Part shown: positions 35,477-44,021 of the stretch, piece after piece | How the letters are laid out: the number at the start of each line of letters is the position of its first letter | Numbering within the stretch: position 1 is the stretch's first letter | NCBI RefSeq assembly: GCF_021497885.1 | Contig: NZ_CP046523.1 | Coordinates: forward strand, 1,593,501-1,657,500 | Reading direction: 5' to 3' | Length of the DNA: 64,000 bases | DNA from: Streptococcus oralis | GTDB lineage: Bacteria > Bacillota > Bacilli > Lactobacillales > Streptococcaceae | Position numbers and translations under genes: made by a program | The notes under the pieces: model-generated | Database searches by the model: none | Told to the model about the DNA's origin: nothing | The model's input: the letters and a program-made list of their open reading frames with translations, nothing else

Positions 35477-37691
35477 AACGACGTTTTAAACTCCATTGTC
35501 CAAATAGAAGGCAAATTCCAATAATAGTTAAAAGCAACTCAACCATTTTATTTAATCCAGTTTTTGGTAATGCATGTTGATTATTTTTTGTCTTAACTAC
35601 TTCACTAACATTAGTTACGTCATATTGTTTTTGTGAAATTTCTCCTGTTACTACATTACCTGAATCATGATTTGATTTTTCAATTTTATCATCTACACTT
35701 TTTACTGAGTAATTATTAGCTAAATTATTTTTGTTTTCAGCTACAGGTTTTATTTCCTCTACATGCTTATCTGAGTGGTTGTCTGAGTGATTACCTGAAT
35801 TTTGCGAAAAGATTTTATAACTTTCATTCTCAGTTATAATATTAAAATCACCGACACTATTATTTGTGTCTGAGCTGGTCCCATTAAAATCAGTTTTAAG
35901 TAAAGAAACATGATTTCCTGTTAAATTGGAAAGTTGATTATTTAGGACAGTGATAGTTCCAGCGGATTCTTCAATTACGATTCCGTCTTTACCTCCCGAG
36001 ATGATATTATCAGATACTACCAAATTGTTGCTGACTCTTAATAATTCAATATTTGGCTGTTTAGTATTTTGCGAATTATTATGAATGATATTCTTTGTTA
36101 CAGTAATATCAGTTACTTTTCCAAGATAATCTGCACTATCTTTTGCAACACGTATTGCTTTTGTTTTAGCATCAGCAATATTAAATACATTTTCAGTAAT
36201 AGTCACATGTTTATTCAGATCTAATACGTCTTTAACATTTTTATAACTATAAGCATTAACTAAAGCAGCACCATTTTCACGATAGTGTTCACTTTCCTCT
36301 TTAGTTTTCTTATCAAACCTATTTCCTTTTATTAAAATATCAGTAAATCCTGTAAAGCGAACGCCCGCATACATCATATTATCAAAATGATTATTTAGAA
36401 TTTTAATATTTGAAGGATTTTCAGTTGTTGCAGTTTGATAATGTGTCCCAATTGCAGTTACTAATTCACCTGATTTTTCACTTTTACCAAAATATGAATT
36501 TTGAATAGTAACATTTTCAGATTTTTTCCCATCATCATTCAAAGCATAAGGAAAACCTTTTCTAGTTAATGGTTCAATCTGAATACTCTCCTTACTTATA
36601 ATTTGCCCATCTTTCATAGTTTTAGGTAAAGCTTGACCAAGAAAACGAGAATTATCGACTAATACATTTTTCGAACCTGCAATTTGAATAGCATGCCCTT
36701 GATAACTATCCTTGAATGTTACATTTTTTATAGTTACGTTATTTGAATTCCCAATAGCAAATGCACCTGAAGAATTGATCAAAGGAAGATTCTTAGCTTT
36801 TGTCCTCTCTTCATTCAAAGCTCCGTTCATATCAATTGTTCCACCAGAGTAACTGATATCTTCGGTTGGTTCCCACTCAACTTGATCTCCATCATCAGTG
36901 AATAAACCTGTCATGAATACAATAGAAGGATGATTTTTGATATTGATACCATTTAATATTGTAGCTTTTTCATGTACTTCTAGGTGTGTATGACTTCTCA
37001 AAAAGACAATTTCTTTAACTAAATAAGTCCCTTCAGGAAAATATACTTTTCCTCCACCTAATCCTTTAGCAGCTGCATCTATTGTATCTTGAATTGCTTG
37101 TCTATCATCTGATACACCATCACCTACTGCACCATAATCTTTTACACTTAAAGCCGAAATTTCAGTCCCTTTTTCTAAAGCAGTGTTACTATCTCCCACT
37201 TCATTCCTATTAGAAGTATCTGCAACTTCGTTCTCAGAACTAACTGACTTTGAATAAGTAGTAATAAAATCAGTCAAACTGACATGATTACTAGTTAAGG
37301 AACCTTCTAAACTTTTGATAGTTGAATTAGAAAGGGCACTATTAGAAACTAGCGGAGAATCTTTCATTTCATCTTCAAAAGATCCAGTATTTACCCCATC
37401 TTCTTTATATTCCTTATTAGATATCAAAGGAGAATCAACTTTACTATCGGTTAATTGTGAGGTAGAAGAGTCAATCCCAGTAGGATTGTCATGATTACTA
37501 GTTGAAGAACCTTCTATACTATTGGTGGTCGAAGTATAAAGCTCATTCATAGATATTTGAGGAGCACTTGTAACTACTTCATCAGCAAAAACACTTTGTA
37601 CCCCTAGGAATGAAACCGCTACCAAAACAGGGCACAATCCAACCTTAAGTTTCCGAATACTAAAAACCTCATTGTGAACAAAATGCTTCAT
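35463..37691 (-). CDS. YSIRK/LPXTG wall-anchored right-handed beta-helix protein (pectate-lyase-3-like)
   Basis: The 742-residue protein has a YSIRK-type signal (FSIRK at 10-14, cut after Ala36). A Ser/Thr/Asn-rich region (37-180) with repeated SNHxS and DSPLxSN patterns follows. A parallel beta-helix domain (about 181-625) opens VKDYGAVGDGVSDDRQAI, the classic start of pectate-lyase-3/polygalacturonase-like enzymes, and continues with many N-V-T-I-x-N rungs. A short linker and LPKTG (708-712) with membrane helix and basic tail end it. It probably cleaves or binds a polysaccharide outside the cell. The family includes hydrolases and lyases, so the reaction is open. It heads the PP2C-PhoU-galT-galE operon. 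Confidence 0.88.
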   Translation of the reverse strand: MKHFVHNEVFSIRKLKVGLCPVLVAVSFLGVQSVFADEVVTSAPQISMNELYTSTTNSIEGSSTSNHDNPTGIDSSTSQLTDSKVDSPLISNKEYKEDGVNTGSFEDEMKDSPLVSNSALSNSTIKSLEGSLTSNHVSLTDFITTYSKSVSSENEVADTSNRNEVGDSNTALEKGTEISALSVKDYGAVGDGVSDDRQAIQDTIDAAAKGLGGGKVYFPEGTYLVKEIVFLRSHTHLEVHEKATILNGINIKNHPSIVFMTGLFTDDGDQVEWEPTEDISYSGGTIDMNGALNEERTKAKNLPLINSSGAFAIGNSNNVTIKNVTFKDSYQGHAIQIAGSKNVLVDNSRFLGQALPKTMKDGQIISKESIQIEPLTRKGFPYALNDDGKKSENVTIQNSYFGKSEKSGELVTAIGTHYQTATTENPSNIKILNNHFDNMMYAGVRFTGFTDILIKGNRFDKKTKEESEHYRENGAALVNAYSYKNVKDVLDLNKHVTITENVFNIADAKTKAIRVAKDSADYLGKVTDITVTKNIIHNNSQNTKQPNIELLRVSNNLVVSDNIISGGKDGIVIEESAGTITVLNNQLSNLTGNHVSLLKTDFNGTSSDTNNSVGDFNIITENESYKIFSQNSGNHSDNHSDKHVEEIKPVAENKNNLANNYSVKSVDDKIEKSNHDSGNVVTGEISQKQYDVTNVSEVVKTKNNQHALPKTGLNKMVELLLTIIGICLLFGQWSLKRRYEDR

Positions 37692-37756
37692 AAAACACCT
37701 CCAAATTTTTTATTGTTTTTTTACTATCTATCACTAAATTTTTTTATATCAGACAA

Positions 37757-37774
37757 AATGACACCGCTGTCATT
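37757..37774. promoter_or_regulatory. LacI-type operator and promoter of the surface-protein operon
   Basis: AATGACACCGCTGTCATT is an 18-base palindrome (seven-base arms, central CG). It overlaps the -35 region of a minus-strand promoter whose TATAAA -10 lies 18-19 bases downstream. The arms equal those at 31388-31401, so the LacI regulator at 24472-25473 likely controls both operons. Confidence 0.82.
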
Positions 37775-38300
37775 ATCCTTATCATATATTTTCTAAATAA
37801 AATTGTCAAGGGATAACACAATAAAATACAACATTTTTTAAAGCGTAATCATATTTAAAACTTTATATCTGTTCTATAAACCAAAAATACTATTAAATCT
37901 CTTCCAACATTTTTAAATGGACAGAACAATTTCATAGTGAAAATGATAGAATATTTTTTAATAACTCTGAATACTGTTTCACAAAAAATAGACCAATTTC
38001 TTGATCTACTTTACTTTATATTAATTTCTAAAAATTTAATTTTGGTCATGATTTGGTCATGATTTGGTCAAAAAAACAAAAAATACTAAATTATTTTTAA
38101 AAATTAACTTGTGATAATTGCCTTAAAACAAACACTTTGCATATTCTTTGCTTTTCTTTACATTACTTAAAATGCCCCTATTCATAATCTCTTAAATTCC
38201 CTGTTTTATACTGTTCAACCAATTCCCATAGATTATGAGTAGTTAAATCTGGTACAAAAATAAATTACTTTTTTAAATGTACTCATAAATTATCCCTTCG
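37775..38300. other. AT-rich spacer between metabolic cargo and PezAT
   Basis: About 525 bases with no intact gene. The notable feature is the tandem repeat at 38041-38070, listed separately. The rest is A/T-rich with no RNA gene or promoter I can support. Confidence 0.6.
38041..38070 (+). repeat. Tandem TTTGGTCATGA repeat, possible arm-site relic
   Basis: TTTGGTCATGA occurs twice in tandem, followed by a partial third TTTGGTCA. Short tandem repeats of this form follow integrase genes in streptococcal elements, as at 45569-45603 in this window. No integrase is next to it, so it may be the remains of another inserted element. Confidence 0.4.
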
Positions 38301-39068
38301 TCACTTATCAATTTCCCCCAACTCTCTCAACCGTTCCTGCTCTATCTTCAACATCTCTTTTTCCACCTTGTTCCATTTTCCAAATAGGCATTCGTGTAGA
38401 ACTTCTGCTGCTGAGATTTGATCTACTTCCGAATTATAAACACACGATTGATCTCTTTGATAAATTTGAATTTGTCTAAAAAGTTTAGCCGTTTCCAACT
38501 CTCGTAAGTTATCAACTAAATGTTCTACAATTCCGTCATGGTGCTCTTTGGGAGTCGCTCTTGCTTGACTAGGGTCTATAGCATGGAGCTCCTCATAACG
38601 TATCAAGGTACTGAGATAAGACAATTCTGGCTTGGTCGCAATCAGTGCAAGTGAGACTTGATATCCTCTAGTTGCCAATAATTGGGCCGTTTTTCGGGGA
38701 ACTTCTGTTGTTCTCAAGGTACCCTCGATTAATAAATGATAACCTTTTTTACTCAACTCATCTACAAGATATTCAACCATTTGTCCCGCGAATACTTTTG
38801 TATAATCCACACTATCTTTGCCATACTTTTCCTGTAGGCCAAGGTAGTTCGGATGAAAAGAGCGATAACTATCCCCATCAATGATAATGATATTACCTTG
38901 AAATTCCCTTTGTTTAATACGATGAATCGTTGTTTTCCCAGCACCACTCTGTCCACCGAGCAAAATAGCCTTAGGATGAGATGAGGTTGTTTTTCCACGA
39001 GTTAAAGAACGGATAAGCCGTTTGGAGGCTTGTTCAAAATTATCTTGACTAAATTCTTCTAGTTTCAT
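38301..39068 (-). CDS. pezT: Zeta-family toxin PezT
   Basis: The 255-residue protein matches the pneumococcal PezT kinase: P-loop GGQSGAGKT (residues 38-46) and IIIDGDSYRSFHP with the catalytic Asp66, plus the substrate-binding LIEGTLR segment. PezT phosphorylates UDP-N-acetylglucosamine, which blocks peptidoglycan synthesis. The start codon overlaps the pezA stop (TAATG), giving coupled translation. It stabilises the element. Confidence 0.93.
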   Translation of the reverse strand: MKLEEFSQDNFEQASKRLIRSLTRGKTTSSHPKAILLGGQSGAGKTTIHRIKQREFQGNIIIIDGDSYRSFHPNYLGLQEKYGKDSVDYTKVFAGQMVEYLVDELSKKGYHLLIEGTLRTTEVPRKTAQLLATRGYQVSLALIATKPELSYLSTLIRYEELHAIDPSQARATPKEHHDGIVEHLVDNLRELETAKLFRQIQIYQRDQSCVYNSEVDQISAAEVLHECLFGKWNKVEKEMLKIEQERLRELGEIDK

Positions 39069-39544
39069 TAAGCCACCACCAGATGAGTAGCTTGTTCTAG
39101 CATACGTTCAATACCATCCAAATAGCCATTAAATCGCTCTATATCCTCAAAAGTTGAAACAAGATAAATCCTCGTATTAATCAAATCAGACAAATCATCG
39201 CTCATTAGAACCCAAGGATTTAAAGTATCATCAAATGCAATTCCTTGTTCATCTTGAAAACGATAAAGTTGCGCTAAGATATTCGCCCCTCGTTCTTTAA
39301 TCACTTCAATTTTCAGAGTTAATTGATAATCTTCTACTGGTGTGAGCATTTTTTCCTCCCCTACGATATCGATATACGAAACATTAAATTTCTTGCAGAT
39401 ACGATCTATTAATTCTGTCGAAACTCGACTTGTCCCATTTTCATAACGACTCAGACTATTTCTAGAGATACCAACAATCTTTGCAAACTCAGGCTGCGTT
39501 AATTTATGTGTTTTACGTAACGTTTTTATATTTTCTCCAATCAT
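39068..39544 (-). CDS. pezA: PezA antitoxin/repressor
   Basis: The 158-residue protein has an N-terminal XRE HTH (LTQPEFAKIVGISRNSLSRYE, about residues 16-36) and a C-terminal helical domain (about 75-158) that caps the PezT active site. This is the PezA architecture. It represses its own promoter; an extended -10 (TGCTATAAT) lies 30 bases upstream, with AGGAGG before the start. Confidence 0.93.
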   Translation of the reverse strand: MIGENIKTLRKTHKLTQPEFAKIVGISRNSLSRYENGTSRVSTELIDRICKKFNVSYIDIVGEEKMLTPVEDYQLTLKIEVIKERGANILAQLYRFQDEQGIAFDDTLNPWVLMSDDLSDLINTRIYLVSTFEDIERFNGYLDGIERMLEQATHLVVA

Positions 39545-39590
39545 GTAACTCCTCCTTTTATTTATTTCTATTATAGCACAAAAAATAAAA

Positions 39591-39610
39591 ACGCACCAAT
39601 TTTGGTGCGT
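39591..39610 (-). terminator. Terminator between the 120-residue gene and pezA
   Basis: ACGCACCAA and TTGGTGCGT form a perfect nine-base-pair stem with A-runs on one side and T-runs on the other, so it can act on both strands. It also overlaps the predicted pezA -35 (TTGGTG). Confidence 0.85.
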
Positions 39611-39761
39611 TTTTATCCAGCTCTAGCTGAATGAATAATTCATCTGTTACATTGTTGGCAAACCAATCATCTAATACAATGGCTTTATCAAATAATCTAT
39701 CTTATCTATTTTAAAGACAAATTTACCACAAAAACACACTGAGATACTCGTCCCAGTATGT

Positions 39762-40124
39762 TTATTTCATTTTGGATAACTTCATCAATAAACTTAAGCG
39801 TTCATCATTTTTGAGCTCTGATAACAAGCAAATCAACCGCTCATATCCAAGTTCTTTCTTCTGCTTGATTAATGAATTCATCACAGCCACCAAATCCTCT
39901 GACGTAAAATTCCTTAAGTAAAGTGTAATATAACTTCCACTATTAGAAAATAGGCTAACATGAATTGCATTATGTTCTTTTTGCCTAATTTTCATTCCTC
40001 CTGTAGACTCCCTAATATAAAACTCATACACTGTCTTTTTCGGATAGCAATCAAATGAGTTTTCGAATTCTCTGCGATTTTTATAGAGAATATAGTTAAT
40101 GAGTGAATAATATTTTAGAAACAT
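39762..40124 (-). CDS. Hypothetical 120-residue protein of the element backbone
   Basis: Starts MFLKYYSLINYILYKNRREF at 40124 behind a strong GGAGGGAA site. A beta-rich middle (HVSLFSNSGSYITLYLRNF) and helical C-terminus (EDLVAVMNSLIKQKKELGYERL) suggest a small soluble protein. Family not recognised. Its promoter contains the GGCATACTA motif shared with two other backbone units, so it is probably expressed with them. Confidence 0.6.
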   Translation of the reverse strand: MFLKYYSLINYILYKNRREFENSFDCYPKKTVYEFYIRESTGGMKIRQKEHNAIHVSLFSNSGSYITLYLRNFTSEDLVAVMNSLIKQKKELGYERLICLLSELKNDERLSLLMKLSKMK

Positions 40125-40156
40125 AGTTGTTCCCTCCGTAATTGTTTTTATAATTA

Positions 40157-40165
40157 TAGTATGCC
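40157..40165 (-). promoter_or_regulatory. GGCATACTA promoter motif, copy 1
   Basis: On the minus strand GGCATACTATAATTATAA lies 33 bases before the start of the 120-residue gene. TATAAT within it is the likely -10. It is one of three copies in the backbone; the others are at 40404 and 42401. Confidence 0.6.
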
Positions 40166-40289
40166 TTTTTTTTCAAATTATAAAAATAAAAAATTAAAAA
40201 AACTGATAAAGGTATTATTTTCTTCTCAATTTTTTTGTAGTTTTTCCTCTTTCTCTCATCTTTCTTTTTTTTTGCGATTCTGATTTTTT

Positions 40290-40342
40290 CTGTGTGTTTA
40301 GCGTTGACAGGAACGTATGTGTAAGTCACGCTAAACACACAG
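40290..40342. repeat. Long inverted repeat, candidate oriT or replication origin
   Basis: CTGTGTGTTTAGCGTTGAC (40290-40308) pairs with GTCACGCTAAACACACAG (40325-40342), with one bulged T, around a 16-base loop containing AACGTATGTG. Total stem 18 base pairs. It is not followed by a T-run and lies in a non-coding region at the edge of the backbone, which suits a relaxase or Rep target. No nick site can be assigned. Confidence 0.5.
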
Positions 40343-40403
40343 TACTAGGTAAAAGTGAATAACGTAAAAAAACTTATCCTGATTTTTTTATTTTAAAATT
40401 TAT

Positions 40404-40412
40404 GGCATACTA
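40404..40412 (+). promoter_or_regulatory. GGCATACTA promoter motif, copy 2
   Basis: GGCATACTAATAATAT lies 79 bases before the small GTG-start frame at 40491. An ACGTA...TACGT hairpin with a T-run follows (40442-40467), so the transcript may be attenuated. Confidence 0.55.
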
Positions 40413-40490
40413 ATAATATCAAGATAATTGATTGAGTAGAGACGTAACTAATATAGCTACGTTTTTTATGTTTGAAAGGAGGTAGCTATC

Positions 40491-40550
40491 GTGGAAACAG
40501 TAGGTTTAAGCTGGGTTAGGAAAGAACCAGTTTTGTATTTCATTAACTAA
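40491..40550 (+). CDS. Possible 19-residue peptide (GTG start)
   Basis: GTG at 40491 follows a perfect AAAGGAGG ribosome-binding site at the right spacing. The frame encodes VETVGLSWVRKEPVLYFIN (first residue Met in practice) and ends in TAA. It is located after a hairpin with T-run and before a 135-base direct repeat. It could be a leader peptide or the truncated start of a lost gene. There is no homology evidence. Confidence 0.35.
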   Translation: METVGLSWVRKEPVLYFIN

Positions 40551-40797
40551 AAAAAAATAAATGTATAGATAATAAAAAAGATGTCAATAGCAGTTTAAAA
40601 AAATTTTTTGATCGTAACAAAGTAAAGAATAAAAGTAAAAAACGAAAGTAAATAACAGGAACCAATTTTTGTATTACATTTACCAATAAAAAATAAATGT
40701 ATAGATAATAAAAGTAATGTCAACAGCAGTTTAAAAAAATTTTTTGATCATAACAAAGTAAAAAATCAAAGTATAAAAACTAAAGTAAATAACAAAA
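40524..40797 (+). repeat. Two imperfect direct repeats with a period of 135 bases
   Basis: Unit 1 (about 40524-40658) and unit 2 (about 40659-40797) share GAACCA at the start, AAATAAATGTATAGATAATAAAA, a TTTAAAAAAATTTTTTGATC block and AAAGTAAATAACA at the end. The duplicated unit begins inside the small frame at 40491. The units hold no gene. Non-coding sequence with no recognised RNA continues to 41129, apart from a CTTAAGA/TCTTAAG hairpin near 41070. Confidence 0.75.
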
Positions 40798-41129
40798 GTC
40801 TAAAAATCAAATACAAAAACTAGCTTAGCTCAGTCGCTAAATTCAGAGCAATTAAACCTGAAAAAGACTAACAAGAAAAAACAACAGATTTTTATCTGCA
40901 AGATGGAACTCTACATTTTATTTGAATTGAGTCAACTTGTCATGTTGTAAAATGACTTGGTTATCTTCTTAGCCATCAATTAAGAAGCGCCCTAAGCAAA
41001 GGGAAGATACTACATCAGTGAATATAAGCTTAAGTCACTGCACTACTTCAACTTGAATAAAAAAGACCTTAAGATTTTTCTTAAGATCTTCTTTAAAAGC
41101 ACATTATCTACTATAGAAAGGAAAGAACT

Positions 41130-42140
41130 ATGGCAAAGAAGAGACGTAGTCGTGCTGATCGACGAAAAGCTAAAGAGAAAGCTAAGAAACAACAGATGGA
41201 TTCTCTAACTACTTTCGAAGGCCGTAAACAATTCGTCCAATCTAAAGGACTAACTAATCTAGTCACGCGCTTTAAAAAAGGAAAGGGTATCAAGCGAAAT
41301 GAATCCAAAAAAACGGGAGAGGACATTCATTTAATCCATACCGACCGAACTCTTCATAACTACGCTGGGTCCTGGAGCAGATTTGCTTCCTTTGTTGCCT
41401 CAATAACTACTGCCGAAGATTTAGAAGCTCTTGAAAAATCTAACAATATTGAGGGATGGATTGACTTAGTAAATCAATACTTAAAACATTGTAAGAAATT
41501 AGGACTTTCTGCTCCAACCCAGTCAACCTATAAAGCAGCATTAGCCAAAGTTTTAGGAGTACCTTCTACCGCTTTTATTGCAACGGATATTCGATATCGA
41601 GCCGACAAAAAGAATAATCGTTTGAAGTCTAATGACGACAGGATGTCTGAAGAAACAAATAATCGCTGGTTCTCAATCGTATCTGCCACTGGACTACGAA
41701 AAAATGAATTAAAAGCTATTACTGGAGACTCCCTCTACCAACGTGAGGATGGCCAATATTATCTTAAAATTATTGGTAAAAAACATAAATCAAAAGGAGC
41801 ACGAGATCGTTGGGTTCCGATTATTACGCGAGACAAAGAAGAATTAGAAAGGCTTGTTGAAGAATTTAAACTAGCTGGTAAAAAACGTGTGTTTCAAGTT
41901 CCAACTGCTTTAAAACCTCATAAATATCGTGCTGAATACGCAAAACGTCTTTATCTTCTTGTCGCGCGAGATCCCAAAGATATCAAAGATAAAAAAGAAA
42001 AAATTTATCTACGAGGCGAATTAAAAGGTGTTGCCCTTGATCGAAAGGCTTGTTTAATTGTATCACGTGCTCTCGGACACAATCGACCAGAAGAATTTCA
42101 AAAATCCTACGCCTATAAGTTAATCTCACAAGCAAACTAA
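41130..42140 (+). CDS. Tyrosine-recombinase-like protein of the element backbone
   Basis: The 336-residue protein has a very basic N-terminus (MAKKRRSRADRRKAKEKAKK) and a SAM-like core-binding region (about 65-150). A catalytic-domain-like C-terminal half shows ATGLRKNEL (possible Arg), KPHKYRAEY (H-x-x-R) and LGHNRPEEFQKSYAY (His and Tyr). The set is R-H-R-H-Y in order, so it looks catalytically competent. It differs strongly from the rpsI-specific integrase at 44350-45567. It may act on another site, such as resolution or inversion within the element, or be the integrase of an element now fused with this one. Confidence 0.75.
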   Translation: MAKKRRSRADRRKAKEKAKKQQMDSLTTFEGRKQFVQSKGLTNLVTRFKKGKGIKRNESKKTGEDIHLIHTDRTLHNYAGSWSRFASFVASITTAEDLEALEKSNNIEGWIDLVNQYLKHCKKLGLSAPTQSTYKAALAKVLGVPSTAFIATDIRYRADKKNNRLKSNDDRMSEETNNRWFSIVSATGLRKNELKAITGDSLYQREDGQYYLKIIGKKHKSKGARDRWVPIITRDKEELERLVEEFKLAGKKRVFQVPTALKPHKYRAEYAKRLYLLVARDPKDIKDKKEKIYLRGELKGVALDRKACLIVSRALGHNRPEEFQKSYAYKLISQAN

Positions 42141-42261
42141 GTAACTTTTTCCAAACATTATGATATATCTCTCATTAAAATTAAAAAATTCAACTAAATA
42201 AAAATCGTACTGAAAGTATTGATTTCTTTCTTAACATTCTTGTTCTAAACTAAAAAAATTA

Positions 42262-42281
42262 AAGTAGGTAAAAACCTACTT
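42262..42281 (+). terminator. Terminator after the recombinase-like gene
   Basis: AAGTAGGT and ACCTACTT pair around AAAA and are followed by six T. A second hairpin, CACTCAA/TTGAGTG with seven T, lies at 42319-42341, and a third inverted repeat (CACTAAAAA/TTTTTAGTG) at about 42360-42394. The rest of 42141-42541 has no gene. Confidence 0.85.
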
Positions 42282-42400
42282 TTTTTCTTCAAAACCTTGT
42301 TACGACGCGTTTTTAAAGCACTCAAAATTGAGTGTTTTTTTGTTTTAAAAAATTTTTTTCACTAAAAAATAAAAAAAACACAGTTTTTAGTGAAGTTCCT

Positions 42401-42409
42401 GGCATACTA
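42401..42409 (+). promoter_or_regulatory. GGCATACTA promoter motif, copy 3
   Basis: GGCATACTAATTATAT lies 133 bases before the start of the replication-like pseudogene. It matches copies at 40404 and, inverted, 40157-40165. Confidence 0.55.
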
Positions 42410-42541
42410 ATTATATATGAAAAAAAAAGGGATAAATTGAATTACAAATGCGGTTAAAATAATTTAACTGCTTTTTTCAATCTCTAATACTTCCTAGCAT
42501 AATTTCAATCAAAAATAATAGTAGAAAGGAAACCTTAAATC

Positions 42542-43877
42542 ATGAAAAGTCAAAATAAACAGATGCATTTAAATGAGAAAGAAATTCAATCTTGTTTTAG
42601 TTTTATGAATTCCTTCTGGGGGTTTGATCGCATGGTTTTTAACTTAGGTGAAAAACTAATTGTTGACATTGAAAAACTGATAGAATTCAAAAAAAAGAAT
42701 CCTCATGAAGTTAAAAAATTTACTCACAATTCAAATCAGATAGAAGATTTAATTATCCAATCAAGGGAATTCGGAAGACTTGAAATTGGAAAAATTTATA
42801 AAAAAGAAAGCGGAGATACTGTTAATTATTGCTTACTCCAGCTGAATCATGGAGGTCTAAATTTTGAAACTCTCTCTATTTCAGCAATACGAAAGAAACT
42901 AATAAACGTTATAACAGGAATCAAACAGCAAACTGGTATTTGGATTATCCCAACAATTATTAGGGTTCATGAAATGGAAATCGCATTTACATTTGCTACT
43001 GATGCGATTATTCATTTTCAAACAAGGAATTTATTATTGAGGAGCTTATCTAATACATCTCAAGTAAATAAAATAGTTTATACAAAATGTTCAACTCCTG
43101 ATGATCACCATATTCTTTCAAGTAAAAAAAATGAAAACTTGTCGCATGTTCTTTACGATAAAACAGCAAAAGCAGAACATAATAAACAGATTGAATTAAA
43201 CGTATCTCGTAAATACCGCATCTATAGATACGAAATGACACTGAATGAAAAAAAATTAAAAGTGAATTCAAGACTACTGACTTAGATAAACTACATAATG
43301 ATCAGCTCTCTTCATTTGTATATAGTGTGATTAAGAAAGGATTATCAAACTTTAAGATAATTGTTCAAACTTCAGTAAGAGATACCCAAAATAAGTTAAA
43401 AGAATTGTACGAGGAAAAAGGTAAAGATGGATATATAAAAACATTTTTTGAAACTCAACTAAATCATGCTATGGATTATTTATATCCATTAACATTGGAT
43501 GAATCTATTTTCTTGTTTATTGATGTATCTGAATTTGTAAATCCAAAAAACTCTGCAAGAACTAAAAAAAATCTTATTAAAGAAAGTAGGAGGAATGACT
43601 TAAAAAATGAAAGTTATTTTCTTTCTATTATGATTACATGGCAAGTACTATATCTCTTTCGCTTAATGCTAAATACTCTATCTCTTGTTACTATCCTTGA
43701 TTTTGGTTGCTACAAGGATAATCAAAATAATGAACTCCTTTCTTTTAAAATCCCTAGTTTTACAAATGAAAAAAAGATCCATTTTTTAATGAAATTATTC
43801 AAAGCAAGGATAAAGACATAGGTTCATTCCTGGATTATTTTTTTAATAAAACTTGGAAAACACATCTACCATTTTAA
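42542..43877 (+). pseudogene. Frameshifted replication-initiator-like gene
   Basis: Starts MKSQNKQMHLNEKEIQ at 42542 behind AGAAAGGA. The frame ends at 43285, but another frame stays open across this point (FKTTDLDKLHNDQLSSFVYS) into the segment up to 43821. A third frame then carries on with KDKDIGSFLDYFFNKTWKTH to a TAA at 43875-43877. Two frameshifts, the first near an A-rich run at about 43245-43265, explain this. The LYDKTAKAEH and RIYRYEMTLN segments recall rolling-circle Rep proteins, but the family is not certain. Position before xis-int matches where rep/relaxase lies in element A. Confidence 0.7.
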
Positions 43878-43930
43878 TATAAAGTCTGATTTAAAAAATG
43901 GAAAAGTATTGCTACAGCAACGTTTCCCTA

Positions 43931-43965
43931 TTTTTTAAGTCTTCAACCCTTGAAGACTTAAAAAA
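43931..43965. terminator. Perfect 16-base-pair hairpin upstream of xis
   Basis: TTTTTTAAGTCTTCAA and TTGAAGACTTAAAAAA pair around CCC. With T-rich and A-rich flanks it can terminate on both strands. It separates the replication-like pseudogene from xis. Confidence 0.75.
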
Positions 43966-44021
43966 CAAAATACAAACTAAAAAAATTTAAATCTAATAGA
44001 AAGAAATAAACGGGACTATTT

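Noticed and set aside
40096..40338. 80-codon minus-strand frame across the inverted repeat
   Set aside because: Low-complexity Lys/Asn product that overlaps the 120-residue gene and the stem-loop, with no ribosome-binding site.
43327..43821. Separate 164-residue gene downstream of the replication-like gene
   Set aside because: Its frame is open upstream into the end of the preceding gene and it has no own ribosome-binding site, so it is the continuation of a frameshifted gene.
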